NCBI GenBank assembly: GCA_003989085.1 | Contig: RXIV01000002.1 | Span: 334,771 to 398,770, forward strand | Source of the DNA: Candidatus Competibacteraceae bacterium | Lineage (GTDB): Bacteria > Pseudomonadota > Gammaproteobacteria > Competibacterales > Competibacteraceae | Direction of reading: 5' to 3' | Length of the DNA: 64,000 nt | Part shown: in pieces, positions 17,547 through 26,085 of the stretch | Position numbering within the stretch: the stretch's first letter is position 1 | Layout: the number at the start of each line of letters is the position of its first letter | Notes under the pieces: model-generated | Told to the model about the DNA's origin: nothing | The model's database searches: none | The model's input: only the letters and a program-made list of their open reading frames with translations | Translations under genes and position numbers: made by a program

Positions 17547-18317
17547 TCACACTGTCAGATAATGCCGCACCAGACCGTCGTCCAGTTCCGCTATCGCCCC
17601 GCCCGCTACTGCCCGGCCCTTGTCGACGATACAAAATCGGTGCGCCACCCAGCGGGCGAACGGTAGTTTCTGTTCGACCAGCAGCACGGTCATGCCCTGT
17701 TCCTGGTTGACTCGCTGAATCGCTGCGCCAATCTCGCGAACAATGGTGGCCTGTTCACGGACCTGGTTGATCTGCTCCTGGTTCAGGCGACGGATCACCC
17801 GGCCAATTTCCCGCACCACGTTGGGCTGAATCCCCTCGGTCGGCTCGTCAAGAATCAGCAGCTTCGGCTCCAGCACCAAGGCTCGGCCAATCGCCAACTG
17901 TTGCTGCTGACCGCCGGACAGATCGCCGCCGCGCCGTTTGAGCATGGTTTTCAGCACCGGAAACAGATCAAAAATGAATTCCGGCACCTGCCGGGGGCGA
18001 CGCGGATTGACCGCCAGGCCGATTTTCAGATTCTCTTCCACGGTCAGCAGTGGGAAAATCTGCCGACCCTGCGGCACATAGCCAATGCCCAACGGCGCAC
18101 GACGCTCCGCCGGCAATCGGCTCAGGTCTTCACCGTCAAAGGTGATGGTGCCGGAGCGAATCGGCAATAACCCCATCAGGCATTTAAGCAGGGTGGTTTT
18201 GCCGACACCGTTGCGACCCATCAGGCACAGCACCTGCCCCGGCAGCGCTTTCAGGCTGAGGTCCCACAGGGTGTGGGATTCGCCGTAATACTGGTTTAGC
18301 CCGTCAATGTTCAGCAT
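17547..18317 (-). CDS. urtE: Urea ABC transporter ATP-binding protein UrtE, with internal duplication
   Basis: One of two ATPases that power urea import. Walker A is GRNGVGKTT at 34-42, the signature LSGGQQQQ at 133-140, and Walker B LLILDEPTEG at 153-162. At 256 residues it is about 25 longer than usual. The extra length comes from an imperfect repeat directly after Walker B: VREIGRVIRRLNQEQ at 168-182 and VREIGAAIQRVNQEQ at 193-207, a 25-residue period. Only one copy is expected before GMTVLLVEQ. The repeat is in frame and may be tolerated in the helical subdomain. The gene is cut off from urtABCD by an opposing gene. Confidence 0.92.
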   Translation of the reverse strand: MLNIDGLNQYYGESHTLWDLSLKALPGQVLCLMGRNGVGKTTLLKCLMGLLPIRSGTITFDGEDLSRLPAERRAPLGIGYVPQGRQIFPLLTVEENLKIGLAVNPRRPRQVPEFIFDLFPVLKTMLKRRGGDLSGGQQQQLAIGRALVLEPKLLILDEPTEGIQPNVVREIGRVIRRLNQEQINQVREQATIVREIGAAIQRVNQEQGMTVLLVEQKLPFARWVAHRFCIVDKGRAVAGGAIAELDDGLVRHYLTV

Positions 18318-18364
18318 GGTTAATGAATCTCCAATATAATTGGACTAAAAAACCAAGGGTATCC

Positions 18365-19336
18365 ATGCATTTTCACCGAGTTCTTTATCTCATGAATCAG
18401 CTAAAACATGGCGGTATTTCCTTTCGGACATTTTTGTTGATTGCCGGTATTGTCTTGTGTTCCACAATGTGGATGACTCCGTCGCTCGCTCTAGGCCTTG
18501 GCTTCGGATTTGCCTTGCTGGTAGGCAACACCCATCTGGATTTGACCCACAAGATCATTAAATGGCTGCTACAGTCCTCAGTAGTCGGGCTGGGTTTTGG
18601 AATGGAGATCACGACCGCGCTCAAGACCGGTTGGAGCGGGGTAACCATCACATTCATCTCCATCCTTGCCACATTGCTTCTCGGCACTTTGTTAGCATGG
18701 CTTTGGCGCATTCCGGCAAAGATGGGCTTCCTGATTTCATCGGGCACCGCCATTTGTGGGGGCAGCGCTATTGCAGCAGTGGCGCCGGCGATTCAGGCGG
18801 AAGCCGAGGAAACATCAACTGCGCTGGGTGTGATCTTTATCCTCAACTCGGTTGCTCTTTTCCTGTTTCCTCAAATCGGCCATCTACTGCATTTGACCCA
18901 GGATCAATTCGGTTATTGGGCCGCTCTCGCCATTCATGACACCAGTTCGGTTGTGGGCGCAGCACAGGCCTATGGACAGCAGGCTCTCGAAACCGCTACT
19001 GCGCTCAAGCTGACCCGCGCCTTATGGATTGCCCCACTGGCGATTGCAGCGGCTTATCACTTTGGCCGCGATAAGACCAAAGTGCAATTTCCTTATTTCA
19101 TTGGGCTGTTTCTAGCTGCTTCATTGACCCGGAGTAGTGTCCCATTGCCGATGGTGATCTTTGATGAGTTCGTTTCTCTGGCTAAAACCGGATTGAAGGT
19201 CACTTTGTTTCTAATCGGAACCAGTCTCTCTCTGGCTGCAATCCGCAAGACTGGAGTTCAGCCAATGATGCAAGGGATTCTGCTCTGGATTATCGCATCA
19301 GTGCTGTCGCTGTGGTTTGCAATCCGGTTTATTTAA
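18365..19336 (+). CDS. YeiH/UPF0324-family membrane protein (putative sulfate exporter family)
   Basis: A 323-residue membrane protein with about ten hydrophobic helices. GTAICGGSAIAAVAPAI near the middle and IHDTSSVVGAAQAYG are signature blocks of the UPF0324 (Cons_hypoth698) family, often called putative sulfate exporters. ATG 18365 is chosen because AAGGG sits 5 nt upstream; an in-frame ATG at 18323 almost touches the urtE start. The gene lies between urtD and urtE on the opposite strand and is visibly lower in GC than they are, so it probably inserted into the urt operon. A terminator follows its stop. Confidence 0.87.
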   Translation: MHFHRVLYLMNQLKHGGISFRTFLLIAGIVLCSTMWMTPSLALGLGFGFALLVGNTHLDLTHKIIKWLLQSSVVGLGFGMEITTALKTGWSGVTITFISILATLLLGTLLAWLWRIPAKMGFLISSGTAICGGSAIAAVAPAIQAEAEETSTALGVIFILNSVALFLFPQIGHLLHLTQDQFGYWAALAIHDTSSVVGAAQAYGQQALETATALKLTRALWIAPLAIAAAYHFGRDKTKVQFPYFIGLFLAASLTRSSVPLPMVIFDEFVSLAKTGLKVTLFLIGTSLSLAAIRKTGVQPMMQGILLWIIASVLSLWFAIRFI

Positions 19337-19358
19337 TCACTCAACCTGAGTGATTTTT
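19336..19358 (+). terminator. Rho-independent terminator after the YeiH-family gene
   Basis: ATCACTCA and TGAGTGAT form an 8-bp stem around ACC, followed by a short T-tract. It overlaps the stop codon region of the preceding gene and stops transcription before it runs antisense into urtD. Confidence 0.75.
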
Positions 19359-19387
19359 GGTATGACAGCCGAATGTTTAATTATTCA

Positions 19388-19411
19388 GTCGTGGTGTCGT
19401 GGTGTCGTGGT
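19388..19411. repeat. Three tandem copies of GTCGTGGT
   Basis: An exact 8-bp unit is repeated three times in the gap between the convergent YeiH-family gene and urtD. It may be a slippage product or a trace of the insertion that separated urtD from urtE. Confidence 0.8.
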
Positions 19412-19433
19412 GGAAACCATGAATCTGGGTCAT

Positions 19434-20255
19434 TCAATGATACGCATCATTGGCTCCAAGATAGACTTCAATAACAGTAGGATCGACTTGCAACTCATCC
19501 AGTCGTCCTTCGGCCAGCACCCGCCCCTGATGCAGCACCGTGACCTGGTCGGCAATGGCGCGAACAAAGCCCATGTCATGTTCTACGACGACCACTGAGT
19601 GACTACCAGCCAGTGATTTAAGCAGTTCGGCGGTGCGATCCATTTCTGCCGGGGTCATCCCGGCCACCGGTTCATCCACCAGCAGCAAGCGAGGTTCCTG
19701 CATTAGCAGCATCCCGATTTCCAGCCATTGTTTCTGCCCGTGCGCCAGAATCCCAGCCCGGCGCTTGGCCTGTTCGCTCAAACCGACCCGCTCCAGCACT
19801 GCGCTGATCTGGTCGCGTTCTTCGCCGGTCAAACGGGTAGTCAGTAGACCACGCAGTTTTTTGGCCCCGGACATCGCCAGTTCCAGATTTTCCAACACGG
19901 TCAGTGGTTCGATCACCGTCGGTTTCTGGAACTTGCGGCCAATCCCAATCCGGGCAATGGCTGGTTCGTCGAGTTGCAGCAGATCAATGGTCTGGCCGAA
20001 AAAGACCCGCCCGGTATCCGGTTTGGTCTTGCCGGTGATGATGTCCATCATCGTGGTTTTACCTGCGCCATTGGGACCGATGATGCAGCGCAATTCACCG
20101 TCGCCGATGTACAGCGACAGATTATCAATGGCCTTGAAGCCGTCGAAACTGACGCTGACCTCTTCCAGATACAGCAGGATGCCGTGCCGAGCGTCCAGCG
20201 GCGCCTGTGCAGGCCGTAGTCCCGCGCCATCAAGATCGGATATCAGCTCGCTCAT
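19434..20255 (-). CDS. urtD: Urea ABC transporter ATP-binding protein UrtD
   Basis: The second ATPase of the urea importer, 273 residues, belongs to the LivG branch. Walker A is GPNGAGKTT, the signature block is LAHGQKQWLEIG and Walker B is LLLVDEPVAGMTP. ATG 20255 overlaps the urtC stop as ATGA, which settles the start. A longer in-frame ORF reaching back to 20450 lies inside urtC and is not used. The stop is followed by the unrelated convergent YeiH-family gene rather than by urtE. Confidence 0.95.
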   Translation of the reverse strand: MSELISDLDGAGLRPAQAPLDARHGILLYLEEVSVSFDGFKAIDNLSLYIGDGELRCIIGPNGAGKTTMMDIITGKTKPDTGRVFFGQTIDLLQLDEPAIARIGIGRKFQKPTVIEPLTVLENLELAMSGAKKLRGLLTTRLTGEERDQISAVLERVGLSEQAKRRAGILAHGQKQWLEIGMLLMQEPRLLLVDEPVAGMTPAEMDRTAELLKSLAGSHSVVVVEHDMGFVRAIADQVTVLHQGRVLAEGRLDELQVDPTVIEVYLGANDAYH

Positions 20256-21343
20256 GCCATCGCCTCCCGTCGCCGCAACAGCCCGATAATCCCGTAAGGC
20301 AGGAACAGCGTTACCGCCACAAACAGTCCGCCCAAGGCAAACAGCCAGACTTCGGGCAAAGCGCCGGTCAGCCAGGTTTTGGCGTAATTGACCAGCACCG
20401 CGCCAACCACTGCGCCGACCAGTGCGCCGCGTCCACCGACCGCCACCCAAATCACGGCTTCAATCGAGTTCAATGGCGAAAACTCGCCAGGATTGATGAT
20501 CCCGACTTGCGGTACATACAAGGCTCCGGCGATCCCGGCCAGCATCGCTGAGAAGGTGAAAATCAGCGCTTTGACCCGTTCCACCCGGTAGCCGAGAAAA
20601 CGGGTGCGATCTTCGGCATCGCGGATCGCGGCCAGCACCCGGCCCATCCGGGTCGAGACCAGCCAGCGGCAGACCAGATAGCCACCGGCCAGCGCCAGCG
20701 CCGACAGCACAAATAAGGCAATGCGAGTGCTGTCGGCGTGGAGCGGATAGCCAAGAATGTCCTTGAAATCGGTCAGTCCGTTATTGCCGCCGAAGCCCAT
20801 TTCATTGCGGAAGAAAGCCAGCATCAGCGCGTAGGTCAGGGCCTGGGTGATAATCGACAGGTAGACACCCGACACCCGCGAGCGGAAGGCGAACCAGCCG
20901 AACACGAAGGCCAGCAGCCCCGGCACGATCACGACCATCAGCGCCGCAAACCAGAACTGATCGAAGCCGTGCCAGTACCACGGCAGTTCCTTCCAGTTCA
21001 GGAACACCATGAAATCGGGCAGCACCGGATCGCCGTAAACGCCTCGTGTCCCGATCTGGCGCATGAGATACATGCCGAAGCAGTAACCGCCGAGGGTGAA
21101 AAAGGCAGCGTGGCCTAGGCTGAGGATGCCCATGTAACCCCAGACCAAATCGACCGCCACCGCCAGCAGCGCATAGCACAGATACTTGCCGAGCAGAGTG
21201 ACGGTATAGGCGGTCAGGTGTAGCGGATGATCGGCAGGGACCAGCAGATTCAGCACCGGCACCACGATACCGATCACCGCCAGCGCTGCCAGCAGAATCA
21301 ACCCGGCGCGGTCGGAAAGCAGCCAACTGGGTAAACGCATCAC
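20252..21343 (-). CDS. urtC: Urea ABC transporter permease UrtC
   Basis: A LivM-type inner-membrane permease of 363 residues with about ten membrane segments. Typical blocks are VWGYMGILSLGHAAFFTLGG and FRSRVSGVYLSIITQALTY, and GGNNGLTDFKDILG identifies the UrtC branch. It starts right after the urtB stop and overlaps urtD by 4 bp, so translation is coupled. With UrtB it forms the channel for urea. Confidence 0.95.
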   Translation of the reverse strand: MMRLPSWLLSDRAGLILLAALAVIGIVVPVLNLLVPADHPLHLTAYTVTLLGKYLCYALLAVAVDLVWGYMGILSLGHAAFFTLGGYCFGMYLMRQIGTRGVYGDPVLPDFMVFLNWKELPWYWHGFDQFWFAALMVVIVPGLLAFVFGWFAFRSRVSGVYLSIITQALTYALMLAFFRNEMGFGGNNGLTDFKDILGYPLHADSTRIALFVLSALALAGGYLVCRWLVSTRMGRVLAAIRDAEDRTRFLGYRVERVKALIFTFSAMLAGIAGALYVPQVGIINPGEFSPLNSIEAVIWVAVGGRGALVGAVVGAVLVNYAKTWLTGALPEVWLFALGGLFVAVTLFLPYGIIGLLRRREAMA

Positions 21344-22963
21344 TTAAACCTCCGCAGCCCGACCACGTTGCGGGAACAAGCCCCGTGGGCGCTTCTGGAT
21401 GAACAGGATCAGGAAGATCAGCACCACGATCTTGGCCAGCACCGCGCCCGACCACGGTTCCAGCAGTTTGTTGGCGACGCCCAGCGAGAGGCCGGCAACC
21501 AGTGTTCCCCACAGGTTGCCGACCCCGCCGAACACCACCACCATGAAGGAATCGACGATATAGCTCTGACCGAGATTAGGGCCGACATTGGTCAATTGCG
21601 ACAGCGCGACTCCGGCCACGCCGGCGATGCCGCTGCCCAGGCCGAAGGTCAGCGCATCGACCCGCGCCGAGCGCACGCCCATCGCCCGCGCCATCGCCCG
21701 GTTCTGCGCGACTGCTCGCACCTCCAGCCCCAGCCGGGTGCGTTGCAGCGCCAGCCACAGTAAGGCAAACACCGCGATGCAGAACCCGACGATCACCAGC
21801 CGGTTCAGCGTTAGCTCTAGCGGCCCGAAGGCGAGCGTGCCGCTCATCCAGTCCGGGGTTGCGACAGAGCGATTAAGCGGGGAGAAGATCGAACGCACGG
21901 CCTGTTGCAGAATCAGGCTCACCCCAAAGGTCGCCAGCAGGGTTTCCAGTGGGCGACCGTAGAGAAAGCGGATGATGCCGCGCTCAATGGCAATGCCCAT
22001 CAGTCCAGCCACCAGAAAAGCCAGTGGAATCGCGACCGGCAATGACCAGTTGACCGGCAGCCACTGTTGCACCAGCCAGGTAGTGTAAGCGCCGATCATC
22101 ATTAATTCGCCGTGCGCCATGTTGATCACGCCCATGACGCCAAACGTCACCGCTAGGCCAATCGCGGCCAGAATCAGCACTGACCCCAGCGACAGGCCAA
22201 AAAACAGCGTTTCGGCCCCGCCCAATAATTGCAGGCGAAACTCGGTGCGACTCACTGCCCGCTGGGCGGCTTCGCGAGTGGCGGGATCGGGGTCTTCCGC
22301 TGCGGCTTTGGCGAGCTGACCGCGAATCTCCGGCTGTAATTGCCCGCCCAGGGCTTCAGCGGCTTTGGTGCGAACCGCCGCATCCGGGCTGGACAGATCC
22401 ACCAGCGCCAGCGACAAGGTCAACAATTCCTTGATTTTACTGTCCGTCTCGACCGCCAGTCGCGCCTTGAGCCGTTCTGCGCCGGCGGGATCGGGATTGC
22501 GTAAAAACGATTCAACCGCTGCTCGCCGTTGCTGCGGATCGGCGCTGGATAAACCCAGACTGGCCAGGCGATCTTCAATCAGGCTTCTCATCTGGTTATT
22601 AGTGGTAATCCGTTCCAGATCGCGCTTGGTCACCGGGCCGAGCGCCGCGCCGCTTACGGCATCTTCAATGGTGATTTCTGCACCGTCGCCAGTACCGATC
22701 ACGATCCGTTCCGGGTCTGCTTGGTAGTACAACTGGCTGGCGGACAGCGCGTTCAGAATCAGGGCGACGCGGGGATGATCCAGCGCCGCCAGGGTTTCAA
22801 TCAGTGTGGCCTTGCTGTCGAAATCGGCATCATGCAGTTGCAGCAGTGTGGTTCGCAACGCATCGTCGCTGGCCCGCGCCGGTAGCGAACCGCAGCACAA
22901 AGTCAACGCCAGCAGGAACAGAATCAATTTCAGCCGGACGCAAGCCGGGGCGCAAACAGGCAT
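21344..22963 (-). CDS. urtB: Urea ABC transporter permease UrtB
   Basis: A 539-residue permease of the LivH branch. UrtB proteins carry a long periplasmic N-terminal part before the membrane domain, and that is seen here: a signal-like segment (about 10-28), then about 220 residues of helical, HEAT-like sequence. The permease core starts near GAETLFFGLSLGSVLILAAI and includes GVMGVINMAHGELMMIGAYT. ATG 22963 begins just before the signal segment; an earlier ATG at 23053 would run through the intergenic hairpin. Confidence 0.94.
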   Translation of the reverse strand: MPVCAPACVRLKLILFLLALTLCCGSLPARASDDALRTTLLQLHDADFDSKATLIETLAALDHPRVALILNALSASQLYYQADPERIVIGTGDGAEITIEDAVSGAALGPVTKRDLERITTNNQMRSLIEDRLASLGLSSADPQQRRAAVESFLRNPDPAGAERLKARLAVETDSKIKELLTLSLALVDLSSPDAAVRTKAAEALGGQLQPEIRGQLAKAAAEDPDPATREAAQRAVSRTEFRLQLLGGAETLFFGLSLGSVLILAAIGLAVTFGVMGVINMAHGELMMIGAYTTWLVQQWLPVNWSLPVAIPLAFLVAGLMGIAIERGIIRFLYGRPLETLLATFGVSLILQQAVRSIFSPLNRSVATPDWMSGTLAFGPLELTLNRLVIVGFCIAVFALLWLALQRTRLGLEVRAVAQNRAMARAMGVRSARVDALTFGLGSGIAGVAGVALSQLTNVGPNLGQSYIVDSFMVVVFGGVGNLWGTLVAGLSLGVANKLLEPWSGAVLAKIVVLIFLILFIQKRPRGLFPQRGRAAEV

Positions 22964-23023
22964 GGGCAAGGTCTCGCGTGGGAATATAGGGAAAAGTGGG
23001 AGTTCCAGCGCCCTCACCCCCAG

Positions 23024-23046
23024 CCCCTCTCCCACGGGGAGAGGGG
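23024..23046. repeat. REP-like hairpin between urtA and urtB
   Basis: CCCCTCTCCC and GGGAGAGGGG form a perfect 10-bp stem around a 3-nt loop. It sits between the binding-protein gene and the permease genes, where such hairpins often protect the upstream mRNA and raise binding-protein expression relative to the membrane parts. The flanks (CCCTCACCCCCAG, GGAGC) are similar to the element at 15273-15299 in inverse orientation. Confidence 0.65.
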
Positions 23047-23077
23047 GGAGCAAATGCGGGAGTTGGGAAGAATCAGC

Positions 23078-24373
23078 CTACTTGACGTTCTGCCCGGAGC
23101 ATTTCTTGGTGACGGTGTTGTAGTTGCCGCACTTGATCTTGGGGTCGGCCCAGTCGGCGACCAGGTCCTTGCTGCCCGGCAGGTAATCAGACCAGGCATC
23201 GCCTGCCACCAGACCCTTGGTTTTCCACACCACGTCAAACTGACCGTCGCCCTGAATTTCGCCAATCAGCACCGGCTTGGTGATGTGATGGTTGGGCAAC
23301 ATCTTGGCGGTGCCGCCAGTCAGATTCGGGGCTTCGATGCCGACCATCGCGTCAATCACCTTGTCCGGGTCGGTGGTCTTAGCCTTTTCCACCGCCTTGA
23401 CCCACATGTTAAAGCCGATGTAGGTGGCTTCCATTGGATCGTTGGTCACCCGTTTCGGGTCCTTGATGAAGGTGTGCCATTCCTTGATGAAGGCGTCATT
23501 AGCCTTGTTCTTGACGCTCATAAAGTAGTTCCAGGCGGCCAGATGACCGACCAGCGGCTTGGTGTCGATGCCGGACAGTTCTTCCTCGCCGACCGAGAAC
23601 GCGACGACGGGAATGTCTTTGGCCGATACACCCTGATTACCCAGCTCTTTGTAAAACGGTACGTTGGCGTCGCCGTTAATCGTCGAGACCACGGCGGTTT
23701 TCTTGCCGGCGGAGCCAAACTTCTTGATGTCGGCGACGATGGATTGCCAGTCGGAATGACCAAACGGGGTGTAATTGATCATGATGTCTTCATCCTTGAC
23801 CCCCTTAGCCTTGAGATAGGCTTCCAGAATCTTGTTGGTGGTACGCGGATAGACATAATCCGTCCCGGCCAGCACCCAACGCTGCACTTTCAAATCCTTC
23901 ATCAGGTAGTCCACCGCCGGGATCGCCTGCTGATTCGGGGCCGCGCCGGTATAGAACACGTTGCGTGAGGACTCCTCGCCCTCGTATTGCACCGGGTAGA
24001 ACAGGATGCCGTTCAATTCCTCAAATACCGGCAACACCGACTTGCGGCTGACCGAAGTCCAGCAGCCAAACACCACCGCTACCTTGTCTTTCTGCAACAG
24101 TTCACGGGCCTTTTCGGCGAACAGTGGCCAGTTCGAGGCAGGATCAACCACGACCGGCTCCAGTTGCTTGCCGAGCAGGCCACCCTTCTTGTTCTGGGCG
24201 TCGATCAGCATCAGCACGGTGTCCTTCAGGGTGGTTTCGCTGATCGCCATCGTCCCGGACAGCGAATGCAGAACCCCGACCTTAATGGTGTCGGCGGCGT
24301 GGGCCAGCGTTGCGCCGAGCGCCAACGCGCCGGCCGCCAGCCAAGGGAGAAATTTCGGCATTGTCTTGATCAT
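23078..24373 (-). CDS. urtA: Urea ABC transporter substrate-binding protein UrtA
   Basis: Periplasmic urea-binding protein of 431 residues. A cleavable signal peptide (WLAAGALALGATLAHA, cut near 26) precedes TIKVGVLHSLSGTMAISETT, the start of Leu/Ile/Val-type receptors. VVFGCWTSVSRKSVLPVFEE and GILFYPVQYEGEESSRNVFY are diagnostic of UrtA as opposed to branched-chain amino-acid receptors. It is first in the operon; a 230-bp leader upstream probably holds a nitrogen-responsive promoter. Confidence 0.96.
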   Translation of the reverse strand: MIKTMPKFLPWLAAGALALGATLAHAADTIKVGVLHSLSGTMAISETTLKDTVLMLIDAQNKKGGLLGKQLEPVVVDPASNWPLFAEKARELLQKDKVAVVFGCWTSVSRKSVLPVFEELNGILFYPVQYEGEESSRNVFYTGAAPNQQAIPAVDYLMKDLKVQRWVLAGTDYVYPRTTNKILEAYLKAKGVKDEDIMINYTPFGHSDWQSIVADIKKFGSAGKKTAVVSTINGDANVPFYKELGNQGVSAKDIPVVAFSVGEEELSGIDTKPLVGHLAAWNYFMSVKNKANDAFIKEWHTFIKDPKRVTNDPMEATYIGFNMWVKAVEKAKTTDPDKVIDAMVGIEAPNLTGGTAKMLPNHHITKPVLIGEIQGDGQFDVVWKTKGLVAGDAWSDYLPGSKDLVADWADPKIKCGNYNTVTKKCSGQNVK

Positions 24374-24436
24374 GCGTCGCCCTCGATGTCGTGTGATGTG
24401 CTAAATCCGCCAGAATGCGAATCTGTCGAGTGTTTC

Positions 24437-24453
24437 ATCAAGGATTGTGCCAA
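24437..24453 (-). promoter_or_regulatory. Possible sigma-54 promoter upstream of urtA
   Basis: On the minus strand the sequence TTGGCAC (-24 element, full match) is followed after 5 nt by TTGAT. The -12 element should be TTGCT or TTGCA, so the important C is replaced by A. It lies about 64 nt before the urtA start. Urea uptake operons are often under NtrC and sigma-54, which fits, but the -12 mismatch keeps this tentative. Confidence 0.3.
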
Positions 24454-24603
24454 GCGATGATTGGCTTTTGTTTTAACGAGTTGCCGGATCGGGGCATGGC
24501 AGGTCAGATCAGATGCGTCTTAAAGTAGTGCAAAAGCCGGTGGCAGGCGGTACAGAATGGGGCGTTGCGGCTGGGTTTGGGCGGAAACGGGGCGTTCCAT
24601 GTC

Positions 24604-25707
24604 TCAGCCGCCCATCGCCGGTGGCCGGGTTGCCAGCGTTTCCCGCAGTAAGCGGGGATCAACTGTGTCAGCGATGACGCCATTTCCCAAGCCGCGCAGC
24701 AGGATCAGACGCAACTGGCCGCCCTTAACCTTTTTATCCACCGCCATCAGCCGCAGGAAATCGTCAGCAGTCAATGCTGGCGGCGGACTCAGCGGCAGCC
24801 GGGCGCGATCCAGCAGATTCCTCACCCGTGCAACCTCTGCCCCGGTCAGCCAGCCCAACCGCGCCGACAGTTCCGCCGCCATGATCGTCCCGGTCGCGAC
24901 CGCCTCGCCGTGCAGCCACTGGCCGTAACCCATCCCGGTTTCAATGGCGTGACCGAAGGTGTGGCCGAGATTGAGCAGCGCCCGCTCGCCAGTTTCGCGT
25001 TCGTCGGCGGCAACAATGTTAGCCTTGGCGCGGCAGGATCGCTCAATGGCCGTGCTCAAGGCGCCCGCATCCCGCGCCAGCAGCGCGCCTAGATTAGCTT
25101 CCAGCCATTCCAGAAACGGCAAGTCGCGGATCAGACCATACTTGATCACTTCCGCTAGCCCGGCACTGAGTTCCCGATCCGGCAGAGTGGAGAGCGTATC
25201 GGTGTCAGCCAGCACACACAGCGGCTGATAAAACGCACCGATCATGTTTTTACCCAGTGGGTGGTTGACGGCGGTCTTGCCGCCAACCGAGGAATCAACT
25301 TGGGCCAGCAGCGTCGTCGGAATCTGGATGAACGCCACGCCGCGCTGATAACAGGCCGCAGCGAATCCAGCCAGATCGCCGATCACCCCGCCGCCTAGCG
25401 CGATAATCGTGCAATGCCGGTCGAAGCGGTGGGTCAGCAGTGCGGTGAAAACCGTGTTCAGCGTTTCCAGGGTTTTGTACTGTTCGCCATCGGGCAGGAT
25501 AACCGCCTCATGCCGCAAGCCGGCCAGCATCGCCTGCACCTGATTGAGATAGAGGGGCGCAACCGTGGTGTTGGTGACGATCAGCGTCTGCTGCGACAGG
25601 TGAGGGCGCAGCCGTTCGGGCTGGTTTAACAGGCCGGGGCCGATATGAATGGGGTAGCGGCGGTCGCCGAGTTCAACGTGGAGCGTAGGCGTGAGCAGGG
25701 TGGGCAT
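24604..25707 (-). CDS. aroB: 3-dehydroquinate synthase
   Basis: AroB converts DAHP to 3-dehydroquinate using NAD+ as transient oxidant, step two of the shikimate pathway. The 367-residue product contains [12 protein letters not shown] (NAD site), [39 protein letters not shown] and the metal ligands in [12 protein letters not shown] and HGEAV. The length matches the family. It usually sits next to aroK; here aroK is not adjacent and the gene stands alone, upstream of urtA in the same direction. Confidence 0.97.
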   Translation of the reverse strand: MPTLLTPTLHVELGDRRYPIHIGPGLLNQPERLRPHLSQQTLIVTNTTVAPLYLNQVQAMLAGLRHEAVILPDGEQYKTLETLNTVFTALLTHRFDRHCTIIALGGGVIGDLAGFAAACYQRGVAFIQIPTTLLAQVDSSVGGKTAVNHPLGKNMIGAFYQPLCVLADTDTLSTLPDRELSAGLAEVIKYGLIRDLPFLEWLEANLGALLARDAGALSTAIERSCRAKANIVAADERETGERALLNLGHTFGHAIETGMGYGQWLHGEAVATGTIMAAELSARLGWLTGAEVARVRNLLDRARLPLSPPPALTADDFLRLMAVDKKVKGGQLRLILLRGLGNGVIADTVDPRLLRETLATRPPAMGG

Positions 25708-25835
25708 GAGTACAGTGCCAGTGAGTAGGGGGAAGTGACCGTAGCGCAGCTTGTGTGGGTTGCGTAGGGGTCAGGCGTTTTTTATTCGCTATATTTGAAG
25801 TCTATCCACAATCCGACAATACGGTGAGGAACACG

Positions 25836-26078
25836 ATGGAACTGATTGGCTTTTTGTTGATTGGTCTGATCGCCGGCTGGATTGCGACTACGTTCATGCG
25901 TGGCAGTGGCATGGGTTTGGGTGGCAATCTGGTCGTGGGCGTGATTGGCGCTTACGTTGGCGGCTTTCTGTTTCGACTGATCGGTTTCGCTGCGGTCGGG
26001 CTGATCGGTCACCTGATTACAGCGACGGTCGGCGCGATGGCGCTGCTGTATGTGGTCAGGATTTTGAAAAAGGCCTGA
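25836..26078 (+). CDS. GlsB/YeaQ/YmgE-family small membrane protein
   Basis: An 80-residue hydrophobic protein with three membrane helices rich in glycine (IGFLLIGLIAGWIATTFMRG, then GVIGAYVGGFLFRLIG). This pattern is typical of transglycosylase-associated/GlsB stress proteins. GTGAGGA lies 5-11 nt before ATG 25836, which decides the start over an upstream ATG at 25755. The gene ends 7 bp before the CPA2 antiporter and is probably cotranscribed with it. The molecular role is not known; the family is often stress-induced. Confidence 0.88.
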   Translation: MELIGFLLIGLIAGWIATTFMRGSGMGLGGNLVVGVIGAYVGGFLFRLIGFAAVGLIGHLITATVGAMALLYVVRILKKA

Positions 26079-26085
26079 CTGAGGC

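Noticed and set aside
20256..20450. Upstream extension of urtD
   Set aside because: It overlaps urtC in another frame, and the ATGA overlap at 20255 gives the family start.
23054..23968. Plus-strand 304-codon open frame
   Set aside because: It lies wholly antisense to urtA, whose signal peptide and family blocks are clear; the antisense translation has no recognisable motif.
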